From NCBI GenBank assembly GCA_039090855.1, contig CM076995.1, positions 117,242,770 through 117,306,769 on the forward strand: DNA of 64,000 bases, written 5' to 3'. The translations under genes and the position numbers were made by a program. Position 1 is the stretch's first letter. Each line of letters starts with the position of its first letter. The DNA is from Macrothele yani. Its lineage: Eukaryota; Arthropoda; Arachnida; Araneae; Macrothelidae. Positions 36,085-44,777 of the stretch are shown here, in pieces. The notes under the pieces are model-generated. The model did not search any database. It saw only the letters and a list, made by a program, of their open reading frames with translations, and was not told the origin of the DNA.

Positions 36085-36930
36085 GTTTTCACCTTTGCGC
36101 GGCGGCTTCTACTTGTCAGTCTGAGGGAAGAAATACAGGAGCTTCAGTCGTATTAACATTTACTGAAGCATTAAAAATACGGAGTAGGATCCAAAAGTTC
36201 CAGGACTGCGCTTGTACGGCAAAGTACGCGTATCGCATAATCATGGTGATTACTGGATTACGTTACGACGTTATCCCCTCACAGGAAAATTGGTTTCGTC
36301 CATCTACGTCACGCGCTGGCTGCGGTACATGAAGTATTGTGAGCAACTTATGCGGTGTTCGGCGATTGATGGAAAAATGGTGTGTTTTGAGCATCGCACA
36401 GGCTACTATGATATCGGAGACTACGTGTCAACGGATACTAACAGATGATCTGAAAATCCACCGGGTGTGTCAACACATCGTCCCACTCATGTTAACTAAG
36501 GATCACTTGGCTACACGGGTGGAAATGGCGGGCGATTTCGTAACCGCCGCCGACCAAGACCCACAATTTCTTTGAAGAATCATAACGGGGGATGAAAAAT
36601 AGTGCTTCCTATTCGATCCGTAGACTAAGTGGGCATCAGCTATGTGGAAATCGCCATCGTCTCGCCGCAAGCAGAAATCCCGTCGATATCGCAGCAAAGG
36701 CAACATCATGCAGAGGTCTTATTCGACATCCAGGGCAATATTCATCTTGAATTCATCCCTGAAGGACACACAGTCAACAAGGAGCTATATATCTGAACAT
36801 TATGCGACGTCTACGTGAGTCGATCTGCCAGAAAAGGCCTCAACTGTGGGGCGATCCATCGTGGGTGCTGTTGCACGACAATGCACCGGCACACAGGCCA
36901 CTCATTCATCGTGAATAAAGCATAGACCCT
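36085..36930 (+). pseudogene. degenerate mariner transposase
   Basis: Pieces in order on the plus strand: LMEKWCVLSIAQATMISETT near 36365, ILTDDLKIHRVCQHIVPLML near 36450, RIITGDEK near 36575 (first catalytic Asp), then CFLFDP, AMWKSPSSRRKQKSRR near 36638, and LLHDNAPAHR near 36870 with the second Asp. Many stops and shifts. The C-terminal quarter is missing: the sequence passes directly into the Polinton at about 36930-36957, which suggests the Polinton inserted into or replaced the end of this copy. Confidence 0.75.
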
Positions 36931-36959
36931 CCACCGGAGGGGCGTTTTGCAAAAAAATT

Positions 36960-37954
36960 TCAAATTACATCGTCAACCCAACTGTTAAATTCATCAGGAT
37001 ATCCCAACCATTTAACTAAGTACTTATTTCCTTTCTTTCTAATAATTTTTTCAATCTTATATACCTCATCTTTCTTATCATATTTCACGAGTTCTTTTTC
37101 ATAAAATGTTCCTGTAATTTCTTCATTATTTAAATCTTTTATTTTATATGTATCGGAAATTATAAATATTTCTTCTGTAAATGTTGGAAGATAACCTTTC
37201 TTAAATTCTCTTTTATATTTTGAAATTCTTATTTTATCTCCTTTTTGATATTTTGGTTTATTTTTCTCTTTTTCTTTATACAAATTATTATAAACTTTTA
37301 ATTCATTTTCTTCCTTACTTGCTTCTATAGGTGTCATTTTAATGGATCTATGATAAGAATTATTATAATTCTTAATTAATTTATCTAGTACATTTAACCA
37401 CTTTCTAGTATTATTTGCTGTGAAATACTTCCACATTTTAGTCTTTAAAGTTCTATTGAATCTTTCAATAACAGCACATTTAATCTCAATATTCTCAGTT
37501 GTAAACCAGTGAATATTTTCATCCTTGAATAACTTTTGAGTTTGTTTATTTATAAACTCTGTACCCTTATCTGTTTGAAGTTTTCTGGTTTTCTTTCTTT
37601 AAATATTTTTTTAAATGCTCTAGTTACCTCTTCACCTGTTTTTCTTTTAATCGGAATTGTCCAAGCATATTTACTGAATATATCAATCACTGATAAAATA
37701 TAATTTGTGTCATTATTAAAGGATTTAAATTCTTGCATATCTATAAGGTCAGCTTGAAATTGGTCATTGACATGAGAAACATAAATTCTTCTTCTTTTAA
37801 ATCTATGAATAAGTGGTTTATGTTTAGTATATACATCTTGTTGATGTAAAAACTCTTCTATATCTTTCCTGGGTAATTTAGGTTTTCTTTGTAATTCATT
37901 AATACCACAATAACCAGTTTCTGGTGTATAATAAATATTTTTAAGGTGTTTCAC
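36960..37954 (-). pseudogene. Polinton integrase with C-terminal chromodomain, frameshifted
   Basis: Retrovirus-type (rve) DDE integrase that would insert the element into host DNA. Read leftward: an N-terminal segment (YYTPETGYCGINELQRKPKL), the core with FQADLIDMQEF (first Asp) and SVIDIFSKYAWTIPIKRKTG. A one-base shift near 37580 follows, after which TDKGTEF (second Asp) and the Glu-containing AVIERFNRTLK occur in another frame, 34 residues apart by my count. The frame at 37436-36960 carries the C-terminal half and ends in a chromodomain (YKIEKIIRKKGNKYLVKWLG, then WVDDVI). Chromodomains bind modified histone tails and may steer insertion. The 5' start is unclear: no ATG precedes the homologous part, whose frame begins at the end of the neighbouring gene. 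Confidence 0.88.
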
Positions 37955-38496
37955 GACGTCTTTAAAAAAACACTCTTTTTAGATCCACAAACTTTACACT
38001 TTCCTTTTGCCATGGGTCTTCCATTTTTAGCTACTGTTTCTTGAATATCTTTAGTTTCAGTTTTCTGTTTGCACTTTAAGCAATACATATTTATATAGGA
38101 TGAAATTCCTAAACCAAATGTTTTCTTTGCTTTTATAATTGGTTTTATAACAGCTCTAGCTTGTTTCTCTCCTAATGGATAGAATCCACTTGTAGTATTT
38201 TCAATTGAATCTAAATCGTTTAAGAGTTCTTGATCAGCAATATGTCTCTGTTTAGTATCTTTAGTTTTACTATAAGCTACATCATGTTTTTTACAAGCTT
38301 TATCAACTCTGTTAATTCCTGGATCACCTCTTTTTAATCTCTTTTCTAATTTTGTAAATGGGCCACAATACTGGTACCCTGGTATATGCATTTCAGGTGG
38401 ATTTAATTTATCTTGTAACCATCCTACTATATCACCTCCTGTTATTATATAGCCAGTACCTTTAATTTCTTTGAATATATGAATATTCCGCACCAT
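37951..38496 (-). CDS. phospholipase A2-like plus DUF5679 zinc-ribbon protein
   Basis: The 181-residue frame is intact. Residues 40-90 look like the parvovirus-type phospholipase A2 domain: YCGPFTKL (43-50, calcium-loop position), DKACKKHDVAYS (65-76, catalytic His71-Asp72) and HIADQELLNDL (85-95, second Asp). Residues 137-175 form a zinc ribbon with Cys139, Cys142, Cys167 and Cys170 and the core NGRPMAKGKCKVCG, matching the small domain known as DUF5679. In parvoviruses the enzyme sits on the capsid protein and helps the particle leave endosomes; a similar role here is inference. The start ATG (38494-38496) sits in a TAAATG motif. The 3' end overlaps the integrase frame. Confidence 0.8.
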   Translation of the reverse strand: MVRNIHIFKEIKGTGYIITGGDIVGWLQDKLNPPEMHIPGYQYCGPFTKLEKRLKRGDPGINRVDKACKKHDVAYSKTKDTKQRHIADQELLNDLDSIENTTSGFYPLGEKQARAVIKPIIKAKKTFGLGISSYINMYCLKCKQKTETKDIQETVAKNGRPMAKGKCKVCGSKKSVFLKTS

Positions 38497-38512
38497 TTAT
38501 TTATCTGTAAAT

Positions 38513-38905
38513 CTATTTTTTAACTACATATCTATAACCATTTAGCTGTGTTTGTTTTATATATTTTTCTAAAGGAAAATACTTAATATTTTTTATAAAA
38601 TCTTCTTCTCTAATGTAAGTATCCTGTTCTGAAATTGAATTAGCGTTTATTAAATTTAATATCTGTTTATAAAATTTGTAAGCTTGTTTATATTCTTCTT
38701 TTCTTTCTGAAATATTTAGAGTTTTATCAACAACTTCAATGACTCCTGCTCCTAAAGAAAGTACTGCTAAAGGAATAAATGCAAAAGCTGATAAACCTGA
38801 AGCACTAAATATAAATTTGCTTACTGATAGTGATATACTAATTTTATTATAGTAATTAAAACTTTTTCTGTATACGTACATTTTCTTTTCTAAATATTCT
38901 TCCAT
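38513..38905 (-). CDS. conserved Polinton membrane protein
   Basis: A 130-residue frame. Residues about 25-60 are strongly hydrophobic (SLSVSKFIFSASGLSAFAFI, then PLAVLSLGAGVIEVV), enough for one long or two short membrane spans. The C-terminal half is charged and helical (SERKEEYKQAYKFYKQILNL). I recognise the pattern, YYRK-like start, hydrophobic middle and helical tail, as one that recurs in animal Polintons, but its function is unknown. The ATG is at 38903-38905 and the ATPase stop TAA is directly next to it, in the TAAATG motif, so the two genes are as close as they can be. Confidence 0.65.
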   Translation of the reverse strand: MEEYLEKKMYVYRKSFNYYNKISISLSVSKFIFSASGLSAFAFIPLAVLSLGAGVIEVVDKTLNISERKEEYKQAYKFYKQILNLINANSISEQDTYIREEDFIKNIKYFPLEKYIKQTQLNGYRYVVKK

Positions 38906-39687
38906 TTATATAGGATCAAAGTTATGTCTGTATCTCATATGAGGATTTTTCAAATCTAACATGAAGAAATCATAAGGTTTTTTAATACTTCTTTGATAAG
39001 GATCTATATTAAAATCACCATCAATTTCTCTAATAATTTGTTTAATTTCTCTGTGCTGAAGTTTAAAAAATATAAAGTAATCACAGTTGTTTCTTATATC
39101 AATAGGTGTTGAATAATAGGTCTGTGATAAATAAATAATGGATGCATTTTTCTTCCTTCCTCTTATAAAAAATTTTTCAATTTCGTTTGGATCTTTTTCT
39201 TTTACACAGTCATCAAAAATAACTAGATTTTTTAATGAAGGATCTTAGTCATCTACAGTAATAAATTCATTTATGTCTGAACTAAATAATGTTTCTTTCT
39301 TAAACTTTTTAAATAATTTTAATAACTTATTTTTATTCTTTCCCTTTATTTTTAAAATGCTTTCCTCTTCTATATAATCAAACATTGAGTAATTTTCTTG
39401 TAATTTAGAGTATTTAGGTTCGTTAATATCTTTTGCACATATCATTTTGTTGATGCGATTTGACTATTTTTGTTTTCGGTAGTTTATTGATGGGGCGGGA
39501 ATGCATCAAAATTTAAATGATCATATATTAAATTTAATAGAACATTTGTTTTTCCACATCCTGAAGATCCTGTTATTAAAAGTTTAAAAGGATGAATAGG
39601 TAATATTGGATTTTGATTTGGATCTATAAATTCTTCAGGTTCTGAATAATCTTTTAGTTTAATGCTGCAAGCTTTCTGCTTAATCAT
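38906..39687 (-). pseudogene. A32/FtsK-HerA-type packaging ATPase, broken
   Basis: Would drive genome packaging into the capsid. The N-terminal piece (39687-39484) has the P-loop LLITGSSGCGKTNVLLNLIY. The frame is then lost in an aberrant stretch at 39445-39484, resumes at 39445 (AKDINEPKYSKLQENY), meets a TAA at 39245-39247 and continues in the same frame with Walker B (NLVIFDDCV near 39220), the sensor-like segment IIYLSQTYYSTP near 39130, and a C-terminus RYRHNFDPI. Total length, about 260 codons, is normal for the family. The ATG at 39685-39687 lies inside the end of the upstream 51-residue ORF. Confidence 0.88.
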
Positions 39688-39835
39688 ATTTATTTAATAG
39701 AAATTCAGCATCTTCAATAAACATTTCAGCTTCAAATAATAAGTCTTCAGCTGGTATTCCTTGAGATAAATAATATTCAGCTAGATCTAAAGCCATTTCA
39801 GCAAAAGATAAATATTCCTCAAGTTGTTCTTCCAT
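39680..39835 (-). CDS. 51-residue acidic helical ORF
   Basis: Starts MEEQLEEYLSFAEMALDLAE and ends EDAEFLLNKYD with TAA at 39680-39682. It is rich in Glu, Asp and Leu and probably one helical hairpin. I do not recognise the family. It is supported as a gene by an uninterrupted frame in AT-rich DNA, a TAAATG start like its neighbours, its place as first gene of the leftward set, and a short overlap with the ATPase start. Confidence 0.6.
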   Translation of the reverse strand: MEEQLEEYLSFAEMALDLAEYYLSQGIPAEDLLFEAEMFIEDAEFLLNKYD

Positions 39836-39845
39836 TTATATAAGT

Positions 39846-39910
39846 AAAATAATTTGCTTGGAAGCAAAATAATTTGCTTGGAAGCAAAATAATTTGCCTG
39901 GAAGCAAATT
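39846..39910. promoter_or_regulatory. three 20-bp palindromic direct repeats in divergent control region
   Basis: AATTTGCTTGGAAGCAAAAT occurs at 39851-39870 and 39871-39890, and with one internal change (CCTGG) at 39891-39910. Each unit contains the inverted repeat TTGCTT-GG-AAGCAA. They fill most of the 88 bases between the leftward (39835) and rightward (39924) gene sets, where both promoters must lie. Confidence 0.75.
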
Positions 39911-39923
39911 TTCAGTTAAATAA

Positions 39924-40691
39924 ATGAGTAAAGTGATACAAGATTTATTAAAATTAGCAAAAGTAAATGCTGAACTAAGAAAACGAAATAAGGAAAAGCA
40001 ATTAGAAGATTTAGGATATGAAGAGACAATCACAAAATTTCATAAACCTATAGTTGAAAAATTAGAATATCAAGATGTATCTAGAAAAGAAAATTTAAAA
40101 GCTATTTAAGATGCAATTGAAGAACTTTCATTTCAACCAATAGCAGAATCTTCAAGAATTCCTGCCTTAGAAGATGTTGAAGAACCTGTTTCAGATGCTA
40201 AAGAAATGTATGAGAGAGAAGCAGGAATTCATAAAATTAACTTAAACAAAAACTTGAATGTATCAGTTATTAAAAAAGTTAGGATTTGATTTACCTCCGG
40301 AATTAGTTAATAAATCTGATGAAGAGATTGATGAAAAAATAAATCAAGCAAATGAAAAAATCAGTGAAATCGGACGTCTAAAATGTCCTCAAGTAAAAGC
40401 ACTTAATAATGCTAAAGATGAAGAAAAAAATTACAGAAAAAAATTGATCGTTTCGATTATAAAATGGCTGAGGTGCGAAAATATATTAGAACATTAGAAG
40501 CTCTCAAAATGGGGAATTACTATATATGTGAGGGTCTTAATATTTTAGATAAATTAACAGATAAAATATGTAAGGGAACTAAAAATAAGAAAGTATATAA
40601 CCAAGTAGTTCAAATACTAGATATATTATTGAAAGAGGGTAAAATGACTAATGAGCAAGTAAAACAATATTATTCAAAGTTTCTATCTTAA
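39924..40691 (+). pseudogene. coiled-coil protein of unknown function, broken
   Basis: Three open pieces in order look like one gene of about 255 codons: 39924-40109 (MSKVIQDLLKLAKVNAELRK), a TAA at 40107-40109 after which the same frame stays open to about 40285, a second frame at 40258-40497 (LLKKLGFDLPPELVNKSDEE), and the first frame again from about 40464 (EVRKYIRTLEALKMGNYYIC) to 40691. So there is one nonsense codon and two compensating shifts. The pieces are Lys/Glu-rich with heptad-like leucines. First rightward gene, start in TAAATG. Family not recognised. Confidence 0.6.
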
Positions 40692-40694
40692 TAA

Positions 40695-41078
40695 ATGAGT
40701 AATTATATTGTATCAAGAATTTATTTGAGTGAAGGTCAGAAAAATAAATTAAAATCAGCAGTTAAGAAAGGTGAAAAAATTACATTGCAAATTGATAAAA
40801 CTAAAAGTGCTAATAATGATATGTATTTAACAAAAACTCAAATTAATCAAATTAAAAATGGTAAACGAATAACTATAAGTAAGACACAATTAAAGAAAAA
40901 CGGAGGTATTTTACCCTTTTTGATTCCTATCTTAGCAGCTCTTGGTACTGGTGCTCTATCTGGTGCTGCTAGTTTTAGTGTGAATAAAGCTTTAAGTAAA
41001 GTAACTGGATCAGGTTGTAAAAAACATTCTGGAAAGGGAGTTCTTCAGAATTACGAGGTATATCCAATAAAACGATAG
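40695..41078 (+). CDS. hydrophobic minor virion protein (Polinton PX-like)
   Basis: A 127-residue intact frame. The N-terminal part is basic and helical with repeated Lys. At about 73-76 it has KNGG, followed by a long hydrophobic, Gly/Ala-rich segment (ILPFLIPILAALGTGALSGA), then SGCKKHSGKGV and a short tail. A similar Gly-Gly plus hydrophobic segment recurs in animal Polinton proteins suggested to disrupt membranes. The Gly-Gly could be a cleavage site for the neighbouring adenain-like protease (inference). Starts in TAAATG three bases after the previous stop. Confidence 0.65.
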   Translation: MSNYIVSRIYLSEGQKNKLKSAVKKGEKITLQIDKTKSANNDMYLTKTQINQIKNGKRITISKTQLKKNGGILPFLIPILAALGTGALSGAASFSVNKALSKVTGSGCKKHSGKGVLQNYEVYPIKR

Positions 41079-41086
41079 AACAAAAT

Positions 41087-41518
41087 ATGAAAGATGTAAA
41101 AAAATTCAGGGGTGTATTTACATCAGATTTATTACCTAAAAAGATTAAAAAATTTGAAAGTGGAATTATTAATTTAGATATATCTACAGGACCTGGGACT
41201 CATTGGGTCTGTTATTATAATGATCCTAAATATAATTTTGTGGAATATTTTGATCCATTTTGAGAATATAAATATAAAGACATTAAATTGAATAACATTT
41301 TCATACCTAAAAATATTGTAAAATATCTTGAAACATCTAATAAAGGAATTAGATATAATTCGAGTTTTTTACAAGAACCAACATCTGTTAAATGTGGTTT
41401 TTATTGTATGAAATACATAACTCAAAGGAATAAAGGTAAATCACCTGTTGAAGTTTTATATTCTTTTACCCAAAAACCAAGTGGTTATAATGAAGATTTT
41501 GTGCTTAATAAATGTTAA
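41087..41518 (+). pseudogene. adenain-type cysteine protease with one in-frame TGA
   Basis: Would process virion proteins during maturation. The frame from the ATG at 41087 has GTHWVCYYN (catalytic His near residue 44), EYFDPF (Asp near 56) and then a TGA at 41261-41263 where relatives usually have Gly. The same frame continues to QEPTSVKCGFYCMKYI, with the oxyanion Gln and catalytic Cys, and ends NKC at 41518. Length, about 143 codons, suits the family. The single stop separates His and Asp from Gln and Cys. Confidence 0.87.
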
Positions 41519-42203
41519 TTTTAGATTCAAAAATTTTGAGAAATCTGAAGATTTTACAATTGAATATGTCCCACCTATTCCTGTTAATGAAAATTCAAAA
41601 ATAGCTTTAAAATCTATGTCTATGTGGGTTTCATGGAACAATATTGATGAAGAATATGAAAATAATACATTTAAGTATTTTGATGGTAGTTTATGGCATG
41701 AAATAACTTTAGATAATGGAAATTACACATTAAGGGAATTAAATAACTTTTTAATAAAACGATTTGGAGATGAACCACCAATTAAATTTAAAGCTAATTT
41801 CGCTACACAGCGCTTTATAATTGAATTAAAAGATGAATATAAAATTGATCTTAGAGAGGGTAAATTACATGAAATTTTAGGATTTGAATCAGAAATATAT
41901 GAAGATAATCATCAAGAAGGAAAATATATGGCAAACATTTCTAGAGGAGTTGATGACATATACATTAATTGTGATGTAATTACAGGAGCTCTATATAATA
42001 ATATTAATTCAGATATTTTATATTCTTTTACACCATCTAATCCTCCTGGTAGTTTAATAAAAATTGATGAAATAAATCCTTTATTTTTACCCATTAAGAG
42101 ACGAAATTATATTCATAGAATTCGAATGTATATCACGAATCAAGATAATGAACTGATAGACTTGAATAATATGAGAGTTTTATATAGATTAATTTTAGCT
42201 TAA
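41490..42203 (+). CDS. penton-like minor capsid protein
   Basis: About 237 residues from the ATG at 41490, which overlaps the protease 3' end. Hallmarks of the Polinton minor capsid (single jelly-roll) protein: an early beta segment FTIEYVPPIPVNENSKIALK, SMSMWVSWNNI, a WHEITLDNGNYTLRELNNFL segment and KINLREGKL-like sequence, then HEILGFESEIY, and a C-terminal strand LIDLNNMRVLYRLILA. A TAAATG start motif lies at 41509-41514 in another frame just before the conserved part, so the original start may have been there with a base lost shortly afterwards. Confidence 0.75.
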   Translation: MKILCLINVNFRFKNFEKSEDFTIEYVPPIPVNENSKIALKSMSMWVSWNNIDEEYENNTFKYFDGSLWHEITLDNGNYTLRELNNFLIKRFGDEPPIKFKANFATQRFIIELKDEYKIDLREGKLHEILGFESEIYEDNHQEGKYMANISRGVDDIYINCDVITGALYNNINSDILYSFTPSNPPGSLIKIDEINPLFLPIKRRNYIHRIRMYITNQDNELIDLNNMRVLYRLILA

Positions 42204-42220
42204 GATTTTCAGCTTCATAA

Positions 42221-42478
42221 ATGAATTATAACAAACATAGATTATATGCAAAACGATATGGTGGTAATATCTTCACTGAAGGAATTAAAACTTTTGGAAA
42301 AAAAATGTTAGAAGTTTTAGGTAAATCAGCAAAAACAGCAATTGAAGATAAAGCTAAAAAAGTTATTCAAAATAAACTTGAAAATATATTATCTAAACCC
42401 CCTGTAACTGTTAATGATATATTAGCTAAGAAGAAAATTCAGGATCGATATGGATCTGGTTTGAAATGGTATAAATGA
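42221..42478 (+). CDS. small basic protein between penton and capsid genes
   Basis: 85 residues, strongly basic and helical, with RYGGNIF at about 12-18, many Lys/Ala residues, and a C-terminus GSGLKWYK. The start lies in ATAAATG. Its position and charge suggest a DNA- or capsid-binding virion protein such as the adenovirus core or cement proteins, but this is inference from context; I do not recognise a domain. The Gly-Gly near the N-terminus resembles that in the protein at 40695. Confidence 0.55.
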   Translation: MNYNKHRLYAKRYGGNIFTEGIKTFGKKMLEVLGKSAKTAIEDKAKKVIQNKLENILSKPPVTVNDILAKKKIQDRYGSGLKWYK

Positions 42479-42495
42479 GTTTTTTATCCTAATAA

Positions 42496-43836
42496 ATGGA
42501 AAAACTTTGGGACTTAAAAGCTATTCCAGATTATTATAGTAATAAAATTGCTAAGTATGAATATATAAAACATAATGAAGATAGTATTAATGTAAAAGAA
42601 TCTGATCAATATAAGTTTACTATTAAAGATGCAAATTCACCTATATTATATAGTAACGGTTATATATGCTTAGAAAGTAAAATAGTAAAAAATAATAATG
42701 ATACTATAGGAACCGATAATGTTACATTTGTAAATGGTGGGAATCTGTTTAGATCCGCTTCATTAACTATAGGAAAAGAACAAACTGATTCCAATATTGA
42801 ATGTGCTTCATTAATTCATCAAATTAACGGACTTATAAATTTCACAAAAGATTATTCCACTTCAGAGGCTGCAAATATGATGTATTATGCTAATACATCA
42901 GAATCAGCTGATAAAGATAAAATAGTAATAGATGATCCTAATAAAGATGTAAAGAAGGGATCAGATGTCAAATTAAAAGAAAATGCCTCTTATAATAAAG
43001 GATTTAGACAGAGATGGCCTTTAACAAAAAACAGCAATATAATAAAATTTTGAATTCCTTTAAGACAACTGTTTGGGTTCCTCAACGACTTTAGAAGATT
43101 AATTTCTGATGTAAAAGTTACATTTGAATTTCAAAGAAATAGTCATAATGATATGTTATACACAGATGTTGCAAATCCTAATTATAAAGTTATTATATCT
43201 GATTTTCAATTATGGTTACCTTATGTAGAGTTGTACCCATCCATTGAGGCTGAATTTAAAAGTATAGCTTTGAATTCTTCACCTATTGAAATTACTTGGT
43301 GTTCTGCTTTAATTGAGAAAAGTAATCAGCAAACAACATCAAGTGGTGCATGTCATATAAGAACTACATCTGATGAGGTGTTAAGTGTTCTTGTCATTCC
43401 ACAGTATGTAGAAAAAGAAAGCAATCAAAATCAGAATAATATGGTATTTGATAATTTAGATCTCCTTGAATGCTGGATATTATGTAATAATAAAAAAGTT
43501 GCAGAAGAAATTTATAAAACGAATTTTAAAGATGGACAGTTAGATTATAATAGATGTTATTCTGAATTATTAGCAGCTGGATTAAATACTCATAATACTG
43601 AAAGTGGATGTCTTATAAGTTATGTAAGTTATGCGAGATTGTATCCAATCTTTTATTTTAATTTATCTAATCATCCAGAGTATACTAATATTTCGAATTT
43701 AAGACTAGAATTTAACTGGAGATTAGGATCAAATCCAGGTAAACCATATAGATTTTATTTCATCGTGAATGAAACAAAAAGAGGATCACTTAATATGGCT
43801 AATAAGGAATTTAAAACTTTGAAAACTTTAGATTAA
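42496..43836 (+). pseudogene. double jelly-roll major capsid protein with one in-frame TGA
   Basis: The frame from 42496 to 43836 is continuous except for a TGA at 43051-43053, giving a 446-codon gene, the normal size for Polinton capsid proteins. The N-terminal half has PILYSNGYICLESKI, VNGGNLFRSASLTIG and KGFRQRWPLTK; after the stop come IPLRQLFGFLNDFRRLISDV and VTFEFQRN, then IISDFQLWLPYVELYP. The C-terminal half ends in LRLEFNWRLG and PYRFYFIV. The IPL..LFGF segment and overall layout match the widespread animal Polinton capsid family, often annotated as F54H12.2-like. Start in AATAAATG. Confidence 0.85.
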
Positions 43837-43840
43837 ATAA

Positions 43841-44760
43841 ATGAATTGGTACCCTTTTGGTTCGTCTTATGAAGAATTTGGAATTGGACCACCTGGACCT
43901 CCTGGAAATGGATTTAAATTAACAGATGATGGTAATTATGATATGGAAGAAAAAAATTTAAAAAATTGTAAAGAACCTGTAGATGAACATGGTGTTACTA
44001 CAAGAGAATATGTTTTAAAACAAATAAGAGAGAATAATCTGGAAGTTAAAAGTGAAATAGAAAAAAATATTAATGGTAGTTTTTCAGATTTTGTTCAAGA
44101 AACTGCTGTAAGAATAAGAGATTTAGATGCTGTACTTAAAGGTGAATTAAGTAATTTGGATCAAAAATATTTACATATTCAAGATGGGAATGTAATTAAT
44201 GCAAAAGGTAAAAGAATAGGAAATGTTGCTGATCCTACAGCAGACAAGAATGCAGTGAATAAGAGGTATTTAGAAAACAATGTTTTAATTTTAAAAGATG
44301 AAAAGTTTGATGTTCAAAATAAAAGACTAGTGAATATTCCATCTCCTCAGGATATGTATGACGCAGTTAATAAAAATTACGTGGATAATCAAAAATTTTA
44401 TGCAACAATTCAAGAAGATAAAAAAGCATATAATACTCTTGGTGCTATGCGTTACTGGGAAACAGTCGTTTTTATGAAATTTAGTAGCAATCTCCTTGAC
44501 AGAAATATGAAACTGAGTGAAAATATGGATATGAAAATTACATTTTATTTACGTCCTAATTATACTAATGGGAAATCAGAAGTTTTAATTACACTTGGGG
44601 AGAATATATTATTTAATGGTGATGCCTACACAGATAAACCTTTAATACTCTTTGCATCACGAAAAAGAATGATGAATTAGGCATACAAGTCATGTCTTAT
44701 TTAGAATTAAACATTTTTAAACCTTACTTAGAAATTGAAAAAATAACATTCCATTTATAA
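43841..44760 (+). pseudogene. phage-type fibre protein with shaft repeats, late frameshift
   Basis: Probably the particle's attachment fibre (inference). Residues 16-22 are the collagen-like GPPGPPG. Three related shaft-like repeats follow: 29-58 (GNYDMEEKNLKN, VTTREYV), 114-144 (GNVINAKGKRIGNVADP, NAVNKRYL) and 152-181 (KFDVQNKRLVNIPSP, DAVNKNYV). The pattern, N-x-[LV]..P....DAVNK.Y[VL], is that of trimeric phage tail-fibre shafts. Residues 60-110 look like coiled coil. Residues 185-279 form a separate C-terminal head. The frame stops at 44680, but about 26 more codons remain open in another frame to TAA at 44758-44760, so a base was probably lost near 44660. Start in AAATAAATG, five bases after the capsid stop. 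Confidence 0.72.
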
Positions 44761-44777
44761 AAATTCATTCTATATAA

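Noticed and set aside
39846..39910. CRISPR-like direct repeats
   Set aside because: Units are directly adjacent with no spacers, and lie in a eukaryotic element.
41261..43053. TGA read as an amino acid
   Set aside because: The same element also has a TAA nonsense codon in the ATPase and in the coiled-coil gene, plus frameshifts, so ordinary decay explains it.
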